A DNA stretch of 64,000 nucleotides from Amycolatopsis sp. FBCC-B4732 (GTDB taxonomy: Bacteria > Actinomycetota > Actinomycetes > Mycobacteriales > Pseudonocardiaceae), in assembly GCF_023008405.1 (NCBI RefSeq), contig NZ_CP095376.1, positions 9,528,501-9,592,500 on the forward strand, in the 5' to 3' direction. Each line of letters starts with the position of its first letter. The stretch's first letter is position 1. The position numbers were made by a program, and so were the translations under genes. This document shows, in pieces, positions 1 through 8,617 of this stretch. The notes below the pieces were generated by a model. That model was given only the letters and a program-made list of their open reading frames with translations, was not told the origin of the DNA and made no database searches.

Positions 1-2382
1 GGGGCTTCGGTCTCGTACGTCGCCGGGATGGGCGGTGTGGGCAAGACGGCGTTGGCGTTGCACTGCGCGCGGGCTGTGGGCGAAGCCGGTTGGTTCCCCG
101 GTGGCGTCTTCTCAGCGGACATGCAGGGTTACCGAACTGACGGCGGCGTTCCCGCACGAGCGATGCTGCGACCGTTGATGCGGCTCCTGGGGGCCGACCC
201 CCACGAGATCCCCGTGGACGTGGGCGAGCAACTGGCCGCCTACCAGCAGGTGCTCGACCAGTTGGACCGGTCGGGTAATGCGGTCCTGCTGGTTCTCGAC
301 AACGTCTCCAGCGCGGAACAGATCCAGGGGTTGCTTCCCGCCGGCGGTGTTCACCGGGTGGTGGTCACGACCCGCGAGACCCTGAGTCTTCCCGGGGCTC
401 GCGGTTTCTCCCTCGATGTGCTGACGAACGAGAACGCGAGCGTTCTGCTCGACAGGGCCATCTGCGATCTGACTCCGGACGAGCGGCGGCTGTCCGCGGA
501 TCCGATCGGGACGCGGGAATTGATCCGTACCTGCGGGCGGCTCCCGCTGGCTCTGCGGATCGTCGCGGCCCTGCTCGTGGACGAACCTGCGTTGACACCT
601 GCCCGGCTGGCCGCCGAACTGACCGAGGCCGGGATCGTGGGCTTCGCGCACGGTGAGCGAGCGTTGGCGGCGGTGCTCGACCTTTCCTGGCACCGCTTGC
701 TCCGCCGCAACCGGGCCGCGGCCCGGCTGTTGCGGCTGCTCTGCCTGACCGTGGGGCCGGATTGCCCCACGGAAGTCGCCGCCGTCCTCAACGGCTCGTC
801 CGACGCTCGCACTGTGCCACTGCTCCGCACGCTGCGTCAGGCACATCTGCTCGCCCATGCCGACCAGCGCTGGCGGATGCACGACCTCGTTCGTGCCCAT
901 GCGGAAACCTGCGACGCCGGTCTCAGCGCGTCCGATCTTCAGGCGGCTGACACGCGCCTGGTCGACCACTACGTCTTCACCGCACAAGACGCCGTGTTTC
1001 GCATTTCCGACCTTGCGAAAAGACCGGGTCACCACCGTTTCGACCGCACCGAAGATGCCGACCGCTGGCTGGTCACCGAATACCCCACGCTGCTCGCGGT
1101 CGCGCACAAGACCGCTGAAGCAGGGAACCACCGCTACGCCATGGTGCTGTGCAGTCACTTGTTCGCGTACCAGAACAGGCACGGCTACCTGACCGATCTG
1201 CTCATGACCTCCCGACTCGGTTATGCCGGCGCGTGCCTTTCCGGCGAGATCGCGGCCCGCGCGGACGCGGCGAGCAACCTCGGCATCGCGCTGAACAAAG
1301 TCGGACTGATCGCCGAGGCGATCGACTTGTTCCGGGTCGCCATCGACCTGCACACCGAGAACGGCAGCACCCACGATGCCGCCAAGGCCTGGAACAACCT
1401 GGGAAACACGCTCGGCGCGGCGGGGCGGCGCGACGAGGCGGTGCACGCTTGCCGCACCGCCGTCGACGCTTACCGGAGAGCCGGCAACGTTCGAAAAGAG
1501 GCGGCCGCGTGGATCAACCTGGGTAGCGCACTGGCAGCTGATGAGCAGCCGGAGAACGCGGTCCTCGCCTTTGAGAAAGCCGCCGAGATGTGCCGGGAGA
1601 CCGGCGACGTGGGGACCGAGGTGACGGCCTGGTCCAGTGCGGCGGGCGCGCTGCTGGACGCGGGCCAGTCCGAGGACGCCGTCCGGGCGGGCAACACCGC
1701 CGTCGCGGTCGGCCAGGCGAACCGGAACGTCGGGGCCGAGGCTGCCGCGTGGGCGAGTCTCGGCTTCCTCTACCAGCGCCTCGGCCGCTCCCGGGAAGCC
1801 GATGACGCTTGCCGGCGGAGCATCGCGATGGAGGGCCGGGAAGAGCCGACGGGGACGGTCGCGTTGCGGTGGACCCAGTTGGGCCACGCGAGATCCGAAG
1901 AAGGGGACCACACCGGAGCCGCAGCGGCGCACCGGGAAGCTGTTCGCGCTTATCGCCGCATCGGCGACTGGCACGGCGAGGCGATGACATCGAACAACCT
2001 CGGGCACGTTCTGGCGGAGTCGGGCGATCTCCGAGGAGCGGCGGCCGCGCACCAGACCGCGCTGGGTCTCACCCGGGCCCACGACGACCTTTTCGGGCAG
2101 GCCATGACGCTGGCGAACATCGGTGCCCTGAACAACAGGACGGGGGAGGCAGCCGCGGCCGGTGCGGCCTTCAGCGAAGCGACTGCCCTGTTCCGCCGCA
2201 TCGGAGATGCCAAACGAGAAGCCGACGCGTGGCTTCACCTCGGTATCTGCCTGCACGACCACACTCGGGCGGAAGCGATCGCCGCCTACAAAAACGCGTT
2301 GTCCATCTATACGGAGGCGAACAACAAAGAGGGCATCTCGTCGGCAACCCGATGGCTGGTGAGTTTGCTGGTCCCCCGATGA
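1..2382 (+). CDS. NB-ARC ATPase with TPR repeats, 5' end outside the window
   Basis: The reading frame is open from base 1, so the N-terminus lies upstream. Visible parts are a P-loop (GMGGVGKTAL, about residue 9), a Walker B stretch (VLLVLDNV), a VVTTRE motif, a GRLPLAL motif and an MHDL motif. Together these define an NB-ARC/STAND nucleotide switch. From about residue 390 to the end there are repeated helical pairs of the TPR type (AWNNLGN, AWINLGS, TSNNLGH). Proteins of this build are cytoplasmic signalling ATPases, often with an N-terminal SARP or helix-turn-helix domain; whether one is present cannot be seen. It converges on the ECF42 operon. Confidence 0.85.
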   Translation, partial: GASVSYVAGMGGVGKTALALHCARAVGEAGWFPGGVFSADMQGYRTDGGVPARAMLRPLMRLLGADPHEIPVDVGEQLAAYQQVLDQLDRSGNAVLLVLDNVSSAEQIQGLLPAGGVHRVVVTTRETLSLPGARGFSLDVLTNENASVLLDRAICDLTPDERRLSADPIGTRELIRTCGRLPLALRIVAALLVDEPALTPARLAAELTEAGIVGFAHGERALAAVLDLSWHRLLRRNRAAARLLRLLCLTVGPDCPTEVAAVLNGSSDARTVPLLRTLRQAHLLAHADQRWRMHDLVRAHAETCDAGLSASDLQAADTRLVDHYVFTAQDAVFRISDLAKRPGHHRFDRTEDADRWLVTEYPTLLAVAHKTAEAGNHRYAMVLCSHLFAYQNRHGYLTDLLMTSRLGYAGACLSGEIAARADAASNLGIALNKVGLIAEAIDLFRVAIDLHTENGSTHDAAKAWNNLGNTLGAAGRRDEAVHACRTAVDAYRRAGNVRKEAAAWINLGSALAADEQPENAVLAFEKAAEMCRETGDVGTEVTAWSSAAGALLDAGQSEDAVRAGNTAVAVGQANRNVGAEAAAWASLGFLYQRLGRSREADDACRRSIAMEGREEPTGTVALRWTQLGHARSEEGDHTGAAAAHREAVRAYRRIGDWHGEAMTSNNLGHVLAESGDLRGAAAAHQTALGLTRAHDDLFGQAMTLANIGALNNRTGEAAAAGAAFSEATALFRRIGDAKREADAWLHLGICLHDHTRAEAIAAYKNALSIYTEANNKEGISSATRWLVSLLVPR

Positions 2383-2408
2383 CGAACGAATCCGGGAGCG
2401 AATGACCG

Positions 2409-3635
2409 CTACCCGAGCTGGTCGCGGCGACGGCTCAACGACGCCGTTTCCGCGGTGTTCCCCGCCAGCTCGATGGCCCGGTCGTACGCCTCCCGTGACT
2501 CCGCGCTCCGGCCCAGCCGGCGCAGCAGGTCGGCGCGGACGGCATGGAACGAGTGGTACGCGGCCAACTTCGGCTCGAGCCGGTCGACCGCCGCCAGTGC
2601 CACCTCCGGGCCGTCGAGTTCGGCGACCGCGATGGCCCGGTTGAGGGCGACGATCGGTGACGGGTCGACGCGGACGAGCTGGTTGTACAGGGCCAGGACC
2701 TGCGACCAGTCCGTGTCGCGCATGTCGCGGGCGGACGTGTGCACGGCGTTGATCGCCGCGAGGATCTGGTAGCGGCCCGGCGCCACTCCGGCGGCGAGGC
2801 GTTCGCGGACCAGCTGGTGGCCCTCGGCGATCAGGGACGTGTCCCAGGCTCCGCGATCCTGCTCGTCGAGGGCGACCAGTTCGCCGCCGGCGGAGAGGCG
2901 GGCGGGGCGGCGGGCCTCGGTGAGGAGCATCAGGGCCAGCAGGCCCGTCACCTCGCCGTCGGACGGGAGGAGGGCGCGGATCAGGCGGGTGAGGCGGATC
3001 GCCTCGGCGGTCAGGTCCTGGCGGACGGGGTCGGTGTCCGGACCCGTCGCGAGGTAGCCCTCGTTGAAGACCAGGAAAAGCACAGCCAGCACACCGGACA
3101 CGCGAGAAGGGAGGTCCTCGGCGGAGGGCACACGATACGGAATGCGCGCGGCTTTGATCTTGGCCTTCGCGCGGGTGATCCGCTGGCCCATCGTGGTCTC
3201 GGCGACCAGGAAGGCGCGGGCGATCTCGGGCACCGTCAGGCCACCGACCATGCGCAACGTCAGCGCCAGGCGGGCGTCCGTCGCCAGCGCCGGGTGGCAG
3301 CAGGTGAAGATCAGCCTGAGCCGGTCGTCGTCGATGGCGCCGAGGGGCTCGGGTGGGTCGTCGTCGTACACCATCAGAGCCTCCTTCTGCTTGTCGTCGC
3401 GCTTGCTCTCGCGGCGGATGCGGTCGATCGCCTTGCGGTTGGCGGTCGTGGTCAGCCACGCGCCGGGGTTGGGCGGGACGCCGTCGGACGGCCAGCGCTC
3501 GACGGCCGTCGCGAACGCCTCGGCCGCCGACTCCTCGGCGATGTCGAGGTCACCGAAGCGTCTGGTCAGCGCGGCCACCACCCGGGCCCACTCCTCGCGG
3601 TGGGCCCGGGTCACCGCCTCCTCGACGTCGCTCAC
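2409..3635 (-). CDS. ECF42-type RNA polymerase sigma factor with C-terminal TPR-like extension
   Basis: The 408-residue protein has an N-terminal sigma-2 region (EESAAEAFATAVERWP, then WLTTTANRKAIDRIRRES), a sigma-4 helix-turn-helix (RMVGGLTVPEIARAFLVAETTMGQR) and a long extension with LALYNQLVRVDPSPIVALNRAIA and TPR-like helices. That layout is the ECF42 family. The GTG start at 3635 overlaps the stop of the DGPF gene by four bases (GTGA), so translation is probably coupled. ECF42 factors are typically encoded with DGPF/YCII proteins, as here. The C-terminal extension is reported in the family to be needed for activity; no anti-sigma gene is visible. Confidence 0.9.
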   Translation of the reverse strand: MSDVEEAVTRAHREEWARVVAALTRRFGDLDIAEESAAEAFATAVERWPSDGVPPNPGAWLTTTANRKAIDRIRRESKRDDKQKEALMVYDDDPPEPLGAIDDDRLRLIFTCCHPALATDARLALTLRMVGGLTVPEIARAFLVAETTMGQRITRAKAKIKAARIPYRVPSAEDLPSRVSGVLAVLFLVFNEGYLATGPDTDPVRQDLTAEAIRLTRLIRALLPSDGEVTGLLALMLLTEARRPARLSAGGELVALDEQDRGAWDTSLIAEGHQLVRERLAAGVAPGRYQILAAINAVHTSARDMRDTDWSQVLALYNQLVRVDPSPIVALNRAIAVAELDGPEVALAAVDRLEPKLAAYHSFHAVRADLLRRLGRSAESREAYDRAIELAGNTAETASLSRRRDQLG

Positions 3636-3955
3636 TGGAACGGCCGGACCTCGATCTTGCGGTCGCAGACCCGGGACGCCTCGGTGGCGAGCTTGAGCGC
3701 GACGTCCAGATCGGGGGCCTCCCATACCCAGATCCCGGCGAGGTACTCCTTGGACTCGAGAAAGGGCCCGTCGGTGAGCACCGCCTGCTCGCCGCGGCTG
3801 TCGACGACCGTGGCCGCGTCGGTGTCCGCGAGGCCGCCCGCGAAAACCCAGTAGCCCTCCTCGATCAGGCGGTCGTTGAACGCGCTGATGGCGGGCTGCC
3901 GGTCCGTGCTGCCGGGGTTGTCCTTGTCGTCGATGACGGAAACCAGGTAGCGCAT
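3632..3955 (-). CDS. YCII-related DGPF-domain protein
   Basis: This protein of 107 residues starts MRYLVSVIDD and contains the family signature DGPF (VLTDGPFLESKEYLAGIWVWEA). The ATG at 3955 is preceded by AGGAG about 12 bases away, and longer upstream frames lack such a site. DGPF proteins are small ferredoxin-like-fold proteins genetically linked to ECF42 sigma factors; their biochemical role is not settled. It is the second gene of an apparent three-gene operon, 37 bases after the reductase gene and overlapping the sigma gene. Confidence 0.9.
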   Translation of the reverse strand: MRYLVSVIDDKDNPGSTDRQPAISAFNDRLIEEGYWVFAGGLADTDAATVVDSRGEQAVLTDGPFLESKEYLAGIWVWEAPDLDVALKLATEASRVCDRKIEVRPFQ

Positions 3956-3992
3956 CGGGAAATCAACTCCTGTCGTTCGAGGGATGAGGACT

Positions 3993-4607
3993 TCACGCCG
4001 CCGGCGCGTACCGCGGGCGACCGGCCGGCCGGAAGACCTGGGTCGTGACGCCCTTCGAGTCAACCCGCGACTCGACGAGGTCGAGCGCGAGATCGGGGCC
4101 GCTGGCCGGGAACAGTCGCGTGCCCTGGCCGACAACGACCGGGATCACCAGCAGGATCATCTCGTCGACCAGGTCGTTCGCCAGCAGCCACCGGGTCAGC
4201 GTGCCACTGCCGTGCACCTGCAGCTCGCCGCCCGGCTTGGCCTTCAGCTCGCGGACGGCCGCCGCGAGGTCGCCGGGCAGCACCGTCGTGCCCGGCCACC
4301 GCGGGTCGGTGAGCGTGGCCGAGGCGACGTACTTCGGGGTCTCGGCCAGTGCCACGCCGATGGGGCTGGTGCGCAGCTGCTCGATCGTTCCCCAGGAGCC
4401 GGCGAACAGGTCGTAGGTGCGCCGGCCGAACAGGAACGCGTCCGCGCGCTGGTAGGTCCGCGCGATGAACGCCCGGGTCTCGTCGTCGCCCTTGCCGAGG
4501 GCCCAGCCGCCGCGGTCGAACCCGTTGCGGCGGTCCTCGGCGGACGCGCCGCCGTTGCCCTGCACGACTCCGTCGACGGTCAGCTGGGTCACGGTCGTCA
4601 GCTTCAT
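3993..4607 (-). CDS. dihydrofolate reductase family protein (RibD C-terminal domain)
   Basis: The 204-residue protein matches the RibD C-terminal/DHFR-like family: MKLTTVTQLTVDGVVQG at the N-terminus, FLFGRRTYDLFAGSWG in the middle, and LQVHGSGTLTRWLLANDLVDE followed by PVVVGQGTRLFP near the end. Such proteins are predicted NADPH-dependent oxidoreductases, mostly of unknown substrate. The ATG has GGAG about nine bases upstream. It is the first gene of the operon with the DGPF protein and ECF42 sigma factor and a usual passenger of such operons, so it is likely a target of the sigma factor. Confidence 0.88.
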   Translation of the reverse strand: MKLTTVTQLTVDGVVQGNGGASAEDRRNGFDRGGWALGKGDDETRAFIARTYQRADAFLFGRRTYDLFAGSWGTIEQLRTSPIGVALAETPKYVASATLTDPRWPGTTVLPGDLAAAVRELKAKPGGELQVHGSGTLTRWLLANDLVDEMILLVIPVVVGQGTRLFPASGPDLALDLVESRVDSKGVTTQVFRPAGRPRYAPAA

Positions 4608-4660
4608 GATCGGGGCTCCTCGGCCTCGGTGCCGCCCCCGCGGGCGGCCTCACCCCTGCT

Positions 4661-4686
4661 ACGAACACCCCCGCGCCGATCCGACA
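4661..4686 (-). promoter_or_regulatory. candidate ECF42-type promoter
   Basis: Read on the minus strand there is TGTCGG at 4686-4681, 17 bases, then CGTAGC beginning at 4663, ending about 50 bases before the reductase start codon. The ECF42 family is described as recognising a TGTCGA-like -35 and a CGT/CGA-type -10. The match is by eye and one base off in the -35, so autoregulation of the operon is an inference. Confidence 0.4.
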
Positions 4687-4698
4687 CCGTCGCCGGAA

Positions 4699-5409
4699 TT
4701 ATTTTCGGAGACCCGCGGCGGACGCCACGAGGGCCATCGGCCAGCGCGCCGACGGCGGCCACGGCCCGGCCACGGCGGCCAGCTGTTCGGCGGGGAGCCG
4801 GCCGCCGGTGGCGAGGCAGCAGCGGACGAGGGCGCGGACCTCGTCGACCGCTGGGCCCGGCTCGAGGTCCGGCGCCGGGCCGGTGGCGGCCGGGCCGGCC
4901 AGGATCGGCGCGTCCTGCCCGCCTGGCCCGAGGTCGACCGCTGGGCCCGGCTCGACGTCTCGTGCCGGGCTCGGCCCGAGGTCTCGTGCCGTGCCCAGCT
5001 CGAGGTCTCGTGCCGGGCCTGGCTCGAGGTCCCACAGCTTCAGCGCGTGCACGGCCGCTCGTCGTGACAACTCCGGCGTCGACGCGTGCCAGTGACCGCT
5101 CATCCGGCTCCGCGGCGGATCACCGGGTGCCGGCGGCCGCCGGCCGAGCCGCTTCTCGTGCACGCGCGACGCCACGTACGTCGTGACCTCCGCGCGCCAC
5201 ACCGCGCGGCTGGCCTCCAGCGCCTCCAACGCGCGCAGCAAAGCTCGCTCGTGCCGCTGGTACGGCCCGGTCAGCTCGGCGAGGAAGCTCAGCGTCGCCC
5301 GGTGCCCGATCGGGTGGTAGAGACCCACGCACGAACACAAGGCCGCGACCCGCCGGTCGTGCGCCATGCGACCGTCCCGCACCCGGCGTGCCCGCTCTCC
5401 GAACCCCAT
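4699..5409 (-). CDS. hypothetical protein with internal DLEPGPA-like repeats
   Basis: A 236-residue protein I do not recognise. Residues 1-125 are a basic, helix-rich region with two cysteines (LCSCVG). Residues 127-162 hold degenerate tandem units of the type D(L/V)-x-PGPA-x (DLEPGPAR, DLELGTAR, DLGPSPAR, DVEPGPAV), and a further unit DLEPGPAV occurs at 181-188. The C-terminal 45 residues look folded (LVRCCLATGGRLPAEQLAAVAG). No signal peptide or membrane segment is seen. It is transcribed in the same direction as GH3 upstream and probably from its own leaderless promoter. Confidence 0.65.
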   Translation of the reverse strand: MGFGERARRVRDGRMAHDRRVAALCSCVGLYHPIGHRATLSFLAELTGPYQRHERALLRALEALEASRAVWRAEVTTYVASRVHEKRLGRRPPAPGDPPRSRMSGHWHASTPELSRRAAVHALKLWDLEPGPARDLELGTARDLGPSPARDVEPGPAVDLGPGGQDAPILAGPAATGPAPDLEPGPAVDEVRALVRCCLATGGRLPAEQLAAVAGPWPPSARWPMALVASAAGLRK

Positions 5410-5421
5410 CGGGCGACACTA
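5410..5421 (-). promoter_or_regulatory. -10 box, probable leaderless start
   Basis: TAGTGT at 5421-5416 on the minus strand fits TANNNT and ends six bases before the ATG at 5409. No ribosome binding site is present, so the transcript probably begins at or next to the start codon. Confidence 0.5.
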
Positions 5422-5454
5422 CCGATCTCTCGGCGGCGCATCGAGCGGGAAAAC

Positions 5455-6636
5455 TCAGGCGCAGAGGCCCTTGCCCCGCAGCACGCGCGTCACCGACTCC
5501 TGCACCCGCGCCGCCGGCAGCTCGCCGGACTGGACCGCCTTCACGAGCCGGTCCAGCACCTCGTCGACGCGGCCGCCGGAGGACCACAACGCCTGGTCCG
5601 CGCCGGCCTGCAAGGCCTTCAGCACCGCTTCCGGCAGCGAATACTGCGCCGTGATCGCCTTCATCGCGCCGAGGTCGTCGGTGAGCACCGGGCCGGTGAA
5701 GCCGAACTCGCCGCGCAGCAGCTGGTAGGCGGGCGGGGAAAGGGACGCCGGGACCCCGCCGGTCAGGTCGGGGACGTCGAGGTGGCCGACCATCACCGCG
5801 ACCGGGCCGTAGTCGGCGAGGTCGCGGTAGGGGACCAGGTCGACCGCGCGCAGCTGCGCGAGCGGGGGCGTCACCACCGTGCCCTTGTGGGAGTCGCCCG
5901 AGCCGTGGCCGTGGCCGGGGAAGTGCTTCAGCACCGGCTGGATGCCCGCGTCGCGCAGGCCCTCCGCGAACGCCTTCGCGTACGTCTTCACGCGCGCCGG
6001 GTCCGGGCTGAAGGACCGGTCGCCGATCACGTCGTCGTCCTCGGCGCCGGTGACGTCGGTGTCCGGGGCGAAGTCGACCGTCACGCCGCGGGCGCGCAAC
6101 TGGCGGCCGCGGTCGGCGGCCAGGGCGCGGACCTGCGCCGGGGACTTCGTCGCGGCCATCGTCCGGGCCGACGGGATGTCGCCGTCGAGGTCGTCGATGC
6201 GCTGGACGCGCCCGCCCTCCTCGTCGACCGACACCGCGACCGGGACCTTGGCCACCGCCTGGACCGCGGCCAGGGCGCGGTCTTTCAACAACGCTGTTGC
6301 GTTACCCCCGATGAAGATGCCGCCGACCTGGTGTTCGCGCACCAGGGAGACCGTGGCCGCGGGATTGTCGCCGGTGACCCCGACGACGACCAGCTGCGCG
6401 ACCTGGGCTCGGACGCCGAGGAGGCCGGCCTGCGACGCGCAGTCGCCCGGACGGGCCAGGCGTGACGTCGGCGCGGGCGCCGCGGGCGGAACAGCCGCGC
6501 TGAAGGAAGAAGGAGCGGGGGAGGCCAGGGGCAGCGCCAGCCCGGACACGGTCCGCGGTTGCAGGCCCACGACCAGCAGACACCCGGCCACGATGGAGAA
6601 CGCCACCCCGAAGGCGGCAAGACGTCGGCGGTTCAT
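5455..6636 (-). CDS. glycoside hydrolase family 3 lipoprotein, beta-N-acetylhexosaminidase-like
   Basis: The 393-residue protein begins MNRRRLAAF with a lipobox (IVAGC, Cys19), so it is probably an exported lipoprotein. The GH3 fold is marked by VDEEGGRVQR (137-146), the NagZ-type signature KHFPGHG (237-243) followed by SGDSH, and the nucleophile context VLTDDLGAM (Asp320). Enzymes of this group remove terminal beta-N-acetylglucosamine, including from peptidoglycan fragments. I chose ATG 6636 because AAGGGA lies just upstream of it; a GTG at 6648 in frame has no such site. It diverges from the LuxR regulator and shares its intergenic operator. Confidence 0.9.
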   Translation of the reverse strand: MNRRRLAAFGVAFSIVAGCLLVVGLQPRTVSGLALPLASPAPSSFSAAVPPAAPAPTSRLARPGDCASQAGLLGVRAQVAQLVVVGVTGDNPAATVSLVREHQVGGIFIGGNATALLKDRALAAVQAVAKVPVAVSVDEEGGRVQRIDDLDGDIPSARTMAATKSPAQVRALAADRGRQLRARGVTVDFAPDTDVTGAEDDDVIGDRSFSPDPARVKTYAKAFAEGLRDAGIQPVLKHFPGHGHGSGDSHKGTVVTPPLAQLRAVDLVPYRDLADYGPVAVMVGHLDVPDLTGGVPASLSPPAYQLLRGEFGFTGPVLTDDLGAMKAITAQYSLPEAVLKALQAGADQALWSSGGRVDEVLDRLVKAVQSGELPAARVQESVTRVLRGKGLCA

Positions 6637-6677
6637 CGGTCCCTTCACTCGTCGGCGTGCCCCACGACCGTAGTCGA

Positions 6678-6692
6678 CTTCACGGCGTGAAG
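6678..6692. promoter_or_regulatory. inverted repeat CTTCACG-G-CGTGAAG, candidate operator 1
   Basis: The 15-base dyad has perfect 7-bp arms around one base and lies between the divergent GH3 and LuxR genes. The same arms occur at 19474-19493 before the paralogous LuxR gene. In both places a further half-site CGTGAAGGCGC follows downstream (here 6719-6729). LuxR/NarL-type helix-turn-helix proteins usually bind inverted repeats, so autoregulation is a plausible inference. Confidence 0.55.
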
Positions 6693-6718
6693 AACGGCTC
6701 CATCGCGGTTAGAGAATT

Positions 6719-6729
6719 CGTGAAGGCGC
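6719..6729 (+). promoter_or_regulatory. half-site CGTGAAGGCGC
   Basis: This repeats one arm of the upstream dyad and is matched by an identical half-site at 19507-19517 before the second LuxR gene. The distance from dyad centre to half-site differs between the two places by about 10 bases, close to one helical turn. Confidence 0.4.
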
Positions 6730-6773
6730 CATCAGCAGAGTGAGGTTGTCGGAAAATGGCTGAGGAGGGCTCG

Positions 6774-7352
6774 ATGGAGCAGGTGCGAGTGGCGGCGTGG
6801 GCGTCGGACCCGATCGCCCTGACCGGGCTGATCAACCACCTGAAGACGCGCCCGGAGCTGCTGGTCGTGCCGCGGGCCCGCCGGGGCGAGGCGGCGGTGC
6901 TGGTGTTCGCCGTCGGCCAGGTCGACCGGGAGGTCGTCGCCGCGCTGCGGGCCGCCTCCGCCGAGTCGCCGGCCGCGATCGTGCTGGTCGCCGGGCACGT
7001 CGACCCGGCGCACCTGAGCGTGCTCGCCGACTGCCACGTCTCGGCCGTGCTGCCGCGGACGGCGCTCGACCGGCTCACCGAGAGCGTGCTCGCGGCCGCA
7101 CGCGGGCGCACGACGTCGTTGCGGGACCAGGTCGAGGCGCTGGCGCAGGAAGGCAGCGGCGCCGCGTTGACGCCGCGCGAGGTGGATGTGCTTCGCCTGA
7201 TGGCCGAAGGCTGGGACACTGCCGAGATCGCGGGCAAGCTCTGCTACTCGGAGCGGACCGTGAAGAACGTCATCTACGCCATGACCAACCGGCTCAACCT
7301 GCGCAATCGGCCGCACGCGGTCGCGTACGCCGTACGGGCCGGGGTGATCTGA
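6774..7352 (+). CDS. LuxR-family transcriptional regulator with degenerate receiver
   Basis: A 192-residue DNA-binding protein. Its C-terminus is a LuxR/NarL helix-turn-helix (LTPREVDVLRLMAEGWDTAEIAGKL, then YSERTVKNVIYAMTNRLNL). The N-terminal 115 residues have receiver-like alternation but no recognisable phosphoacceptor Asp or conserved Lys, so it probably does not act in a standard two-component pair. GAGGAGG lies five bases before ATG 6774, and alignment with the paralogue at 19536 (ASDPI near residue 10) supports this start over ATG 6756. It is eight bases upstream of the sugar-binding lipoprotein gene and likely controls that operon. Confidence 0.88.
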   Translation: MEQVRVAAWASDPIALTGLINHLKTRPELLVVPRARRGEAAVLVFAVGQVDREVVAALRAASAESPAAIVLVAGHVDPAHLSVLADCHVSAVLPRTALDRLTESVLAAARGRTTSLRDQVEALAQEGSGAALTPREVDVLRLMAEGWDTAEIAGKLCYSERTVKNVIYAMTNRLNLRNRPHAVAYAVRAGVI

Positions 7353-7360
7353 GGGAGCCC

Positions 7361-8617
7361 GTGCCCACGACCGTCCGCCGGACCGCCGCCGCGGTCGCCG
7401 CGTTGACCCTGCTCGCCGCCTGCGGCCCCGCCGACTCCGGTGGCCCGACGAAGCTCACGATCGCCACCTTCGGCGAGTTCGGCTACGCGCCGCTGATCGC
7501 GGAGTACCAGAAACTGCACCCGGACATCACGGTGCAGAACCGCGTCACCGACTTCGACACCCACCACAAGGGCCTTGCGACGCAGCTCGCCACCGGCCGC
7601 GGAGCCGCCGACGTCGTCGCGATCGAAGAGCAGTACATCCCGCAGTACCGGAAGGCGAAGGACAAGTTCGCCGACCTCGCCTCCTTCGGCGCCCGCGACC
7701 TCCAGCGGCAGTGGGCGCCCTGGAAGTGGGCGCAGGGCACCGACGGCGACTTCGTGCTCGGCCTCGGCACCGACATGGGCAGCCTCGCCCTCTGCTACCG
7801 GCGTGACCTCTTCCAGGCCGCCGGCCTGCCGACCGACCGCGACGAGGTCGCGAAGCTGATCCCCGACTGGCCCGCCTACGCCGCCGCGGCCGACCGCTTC
7901 ACGCAGAAGACGCCGGGCGTGAAGTTCGCGGACTCGGCGGGCACCGTCTACACGGCGATGCTCAACCAGTCGCCGGAGAACTACTTCTCCCAGCGGGACG
8001 ACTCCTTCATCGCCGACACCAATCCCAGCGTGCGCACCGCTTTCGACCTCTCCGGCGGGATCGCCGCGAAGGGGCAGACGGCGGCGGCGACCACGTTCAC
8101 GCAGGCGTGGAACGTCGCGATCAAGCAGGGTTCGTTCGCCACCGTCGCGTGCCCGGCGTGGATGCTCAGCCAGATCAAGGAAGCCGGCGGGGACGCCAAC
8201 AAGGGCAAGTGGGACGTCACGACCGTGCCCGGCAAGAGCGGCAACCAGGGCGGCTCGTTCCTGACCGTGCCCAAGCAGGGCGCGCACCAGAAGGAGGCCT
8301 ACGAGCTCGCCCGCTGGCTGACCGCGCCGGAGCAGCAGAAGAAGCTCTTCCTCTCCGACGGCATCCTGCCCAGCGAACCGGCCGTCTACGAAGACCCGCA
8401 GGTCGTCGCGCACACCGATCCGTACTTCGGGGACGCGCCGATCGGCCGGATCTTCGCGGCGTCGGCCGAACAGCTGCGGCCGAACTACCGGGGCCTGCAC
8501 GACGCCGACGTCCGGCCGGAGTTCGGCCGCGCGCTCGGGCGGATCGAGGACAGGACGCAGACCGTCGACCAGGCCTGGGCGCAAGCCGTCCAGCAAGCCC
8601 GAGCGCTGCTGAAGTAG
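7361..8617 (+). CDS. ABC transporter sugar-binding lipoprotein (family 1 solute-binding protein)
   Basis: The 418-residue protein has a lipoprotein signal peptide ending LLAAC (Cys21) and the mature start GPADSGGPTKLTIATFGEFGY typical of family 1 carbohydrate-binding proteins. Later segments (AGTVYTAMLNQSP, GKWDVTTVPGKSGNQGGSFLTVPK, AYELARWLTAPEQQKKLF) match that family. It is tethered outside the membrane and passes sugar to the two permeases that follow. The GTG start at 7361 is eight bases after the regulator stop with GAGGGAG in between. With a GH1 enzyme at the operon end, the ligand is probably a beta-linked oligosaccharide such as cellobiose. Confidence 0.9.
   Translation: MPTTVRRTAAAVAALTLLAACGPADSGGPTKLTIATFGEFGYAPLIAEYQKLHPDITVQNRVTDFDTHHKGLATQLATGRGAADVVAIEEQYIPQYRKAKDKFADLASFGARDLQRQWAPWKWAQGTDGDFVLGLGTDMGSLALCYRRDLFQAAGLPTDRDEVAKLIPDWPAYAAAADRFTQKTPGVKFADSAGTVYTAMLNQSPENYFSQRDDSFIADTNPSVRTAFDLSGGIAAKGQTAAATTFTQAWNVAIKQGSFATVACPAWMLSQIKEAGGDANKGKWDVTTVPGKSGNQGGSFLTVPKQGAHQKEAYELARWLTAPEQQKKLFLSDGILPSEPAVYEDPQVVAHTDPYFGDAPIGRIFAASAEQLRPNYRGLHDADVRPEFGRALGRIEDRTQTVDQAWAQAVQQARALLK

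Noticed and set aside
112..3459. Very long open frame on the minus strand opposite the NB-ARC gene and beyond
   Set aside because: It is Arg/Pro/Gly-rich without recognisable motifs and runs antisense to a clear NB-ARC/TPR gene; such frames arise from GC-rich third positions.
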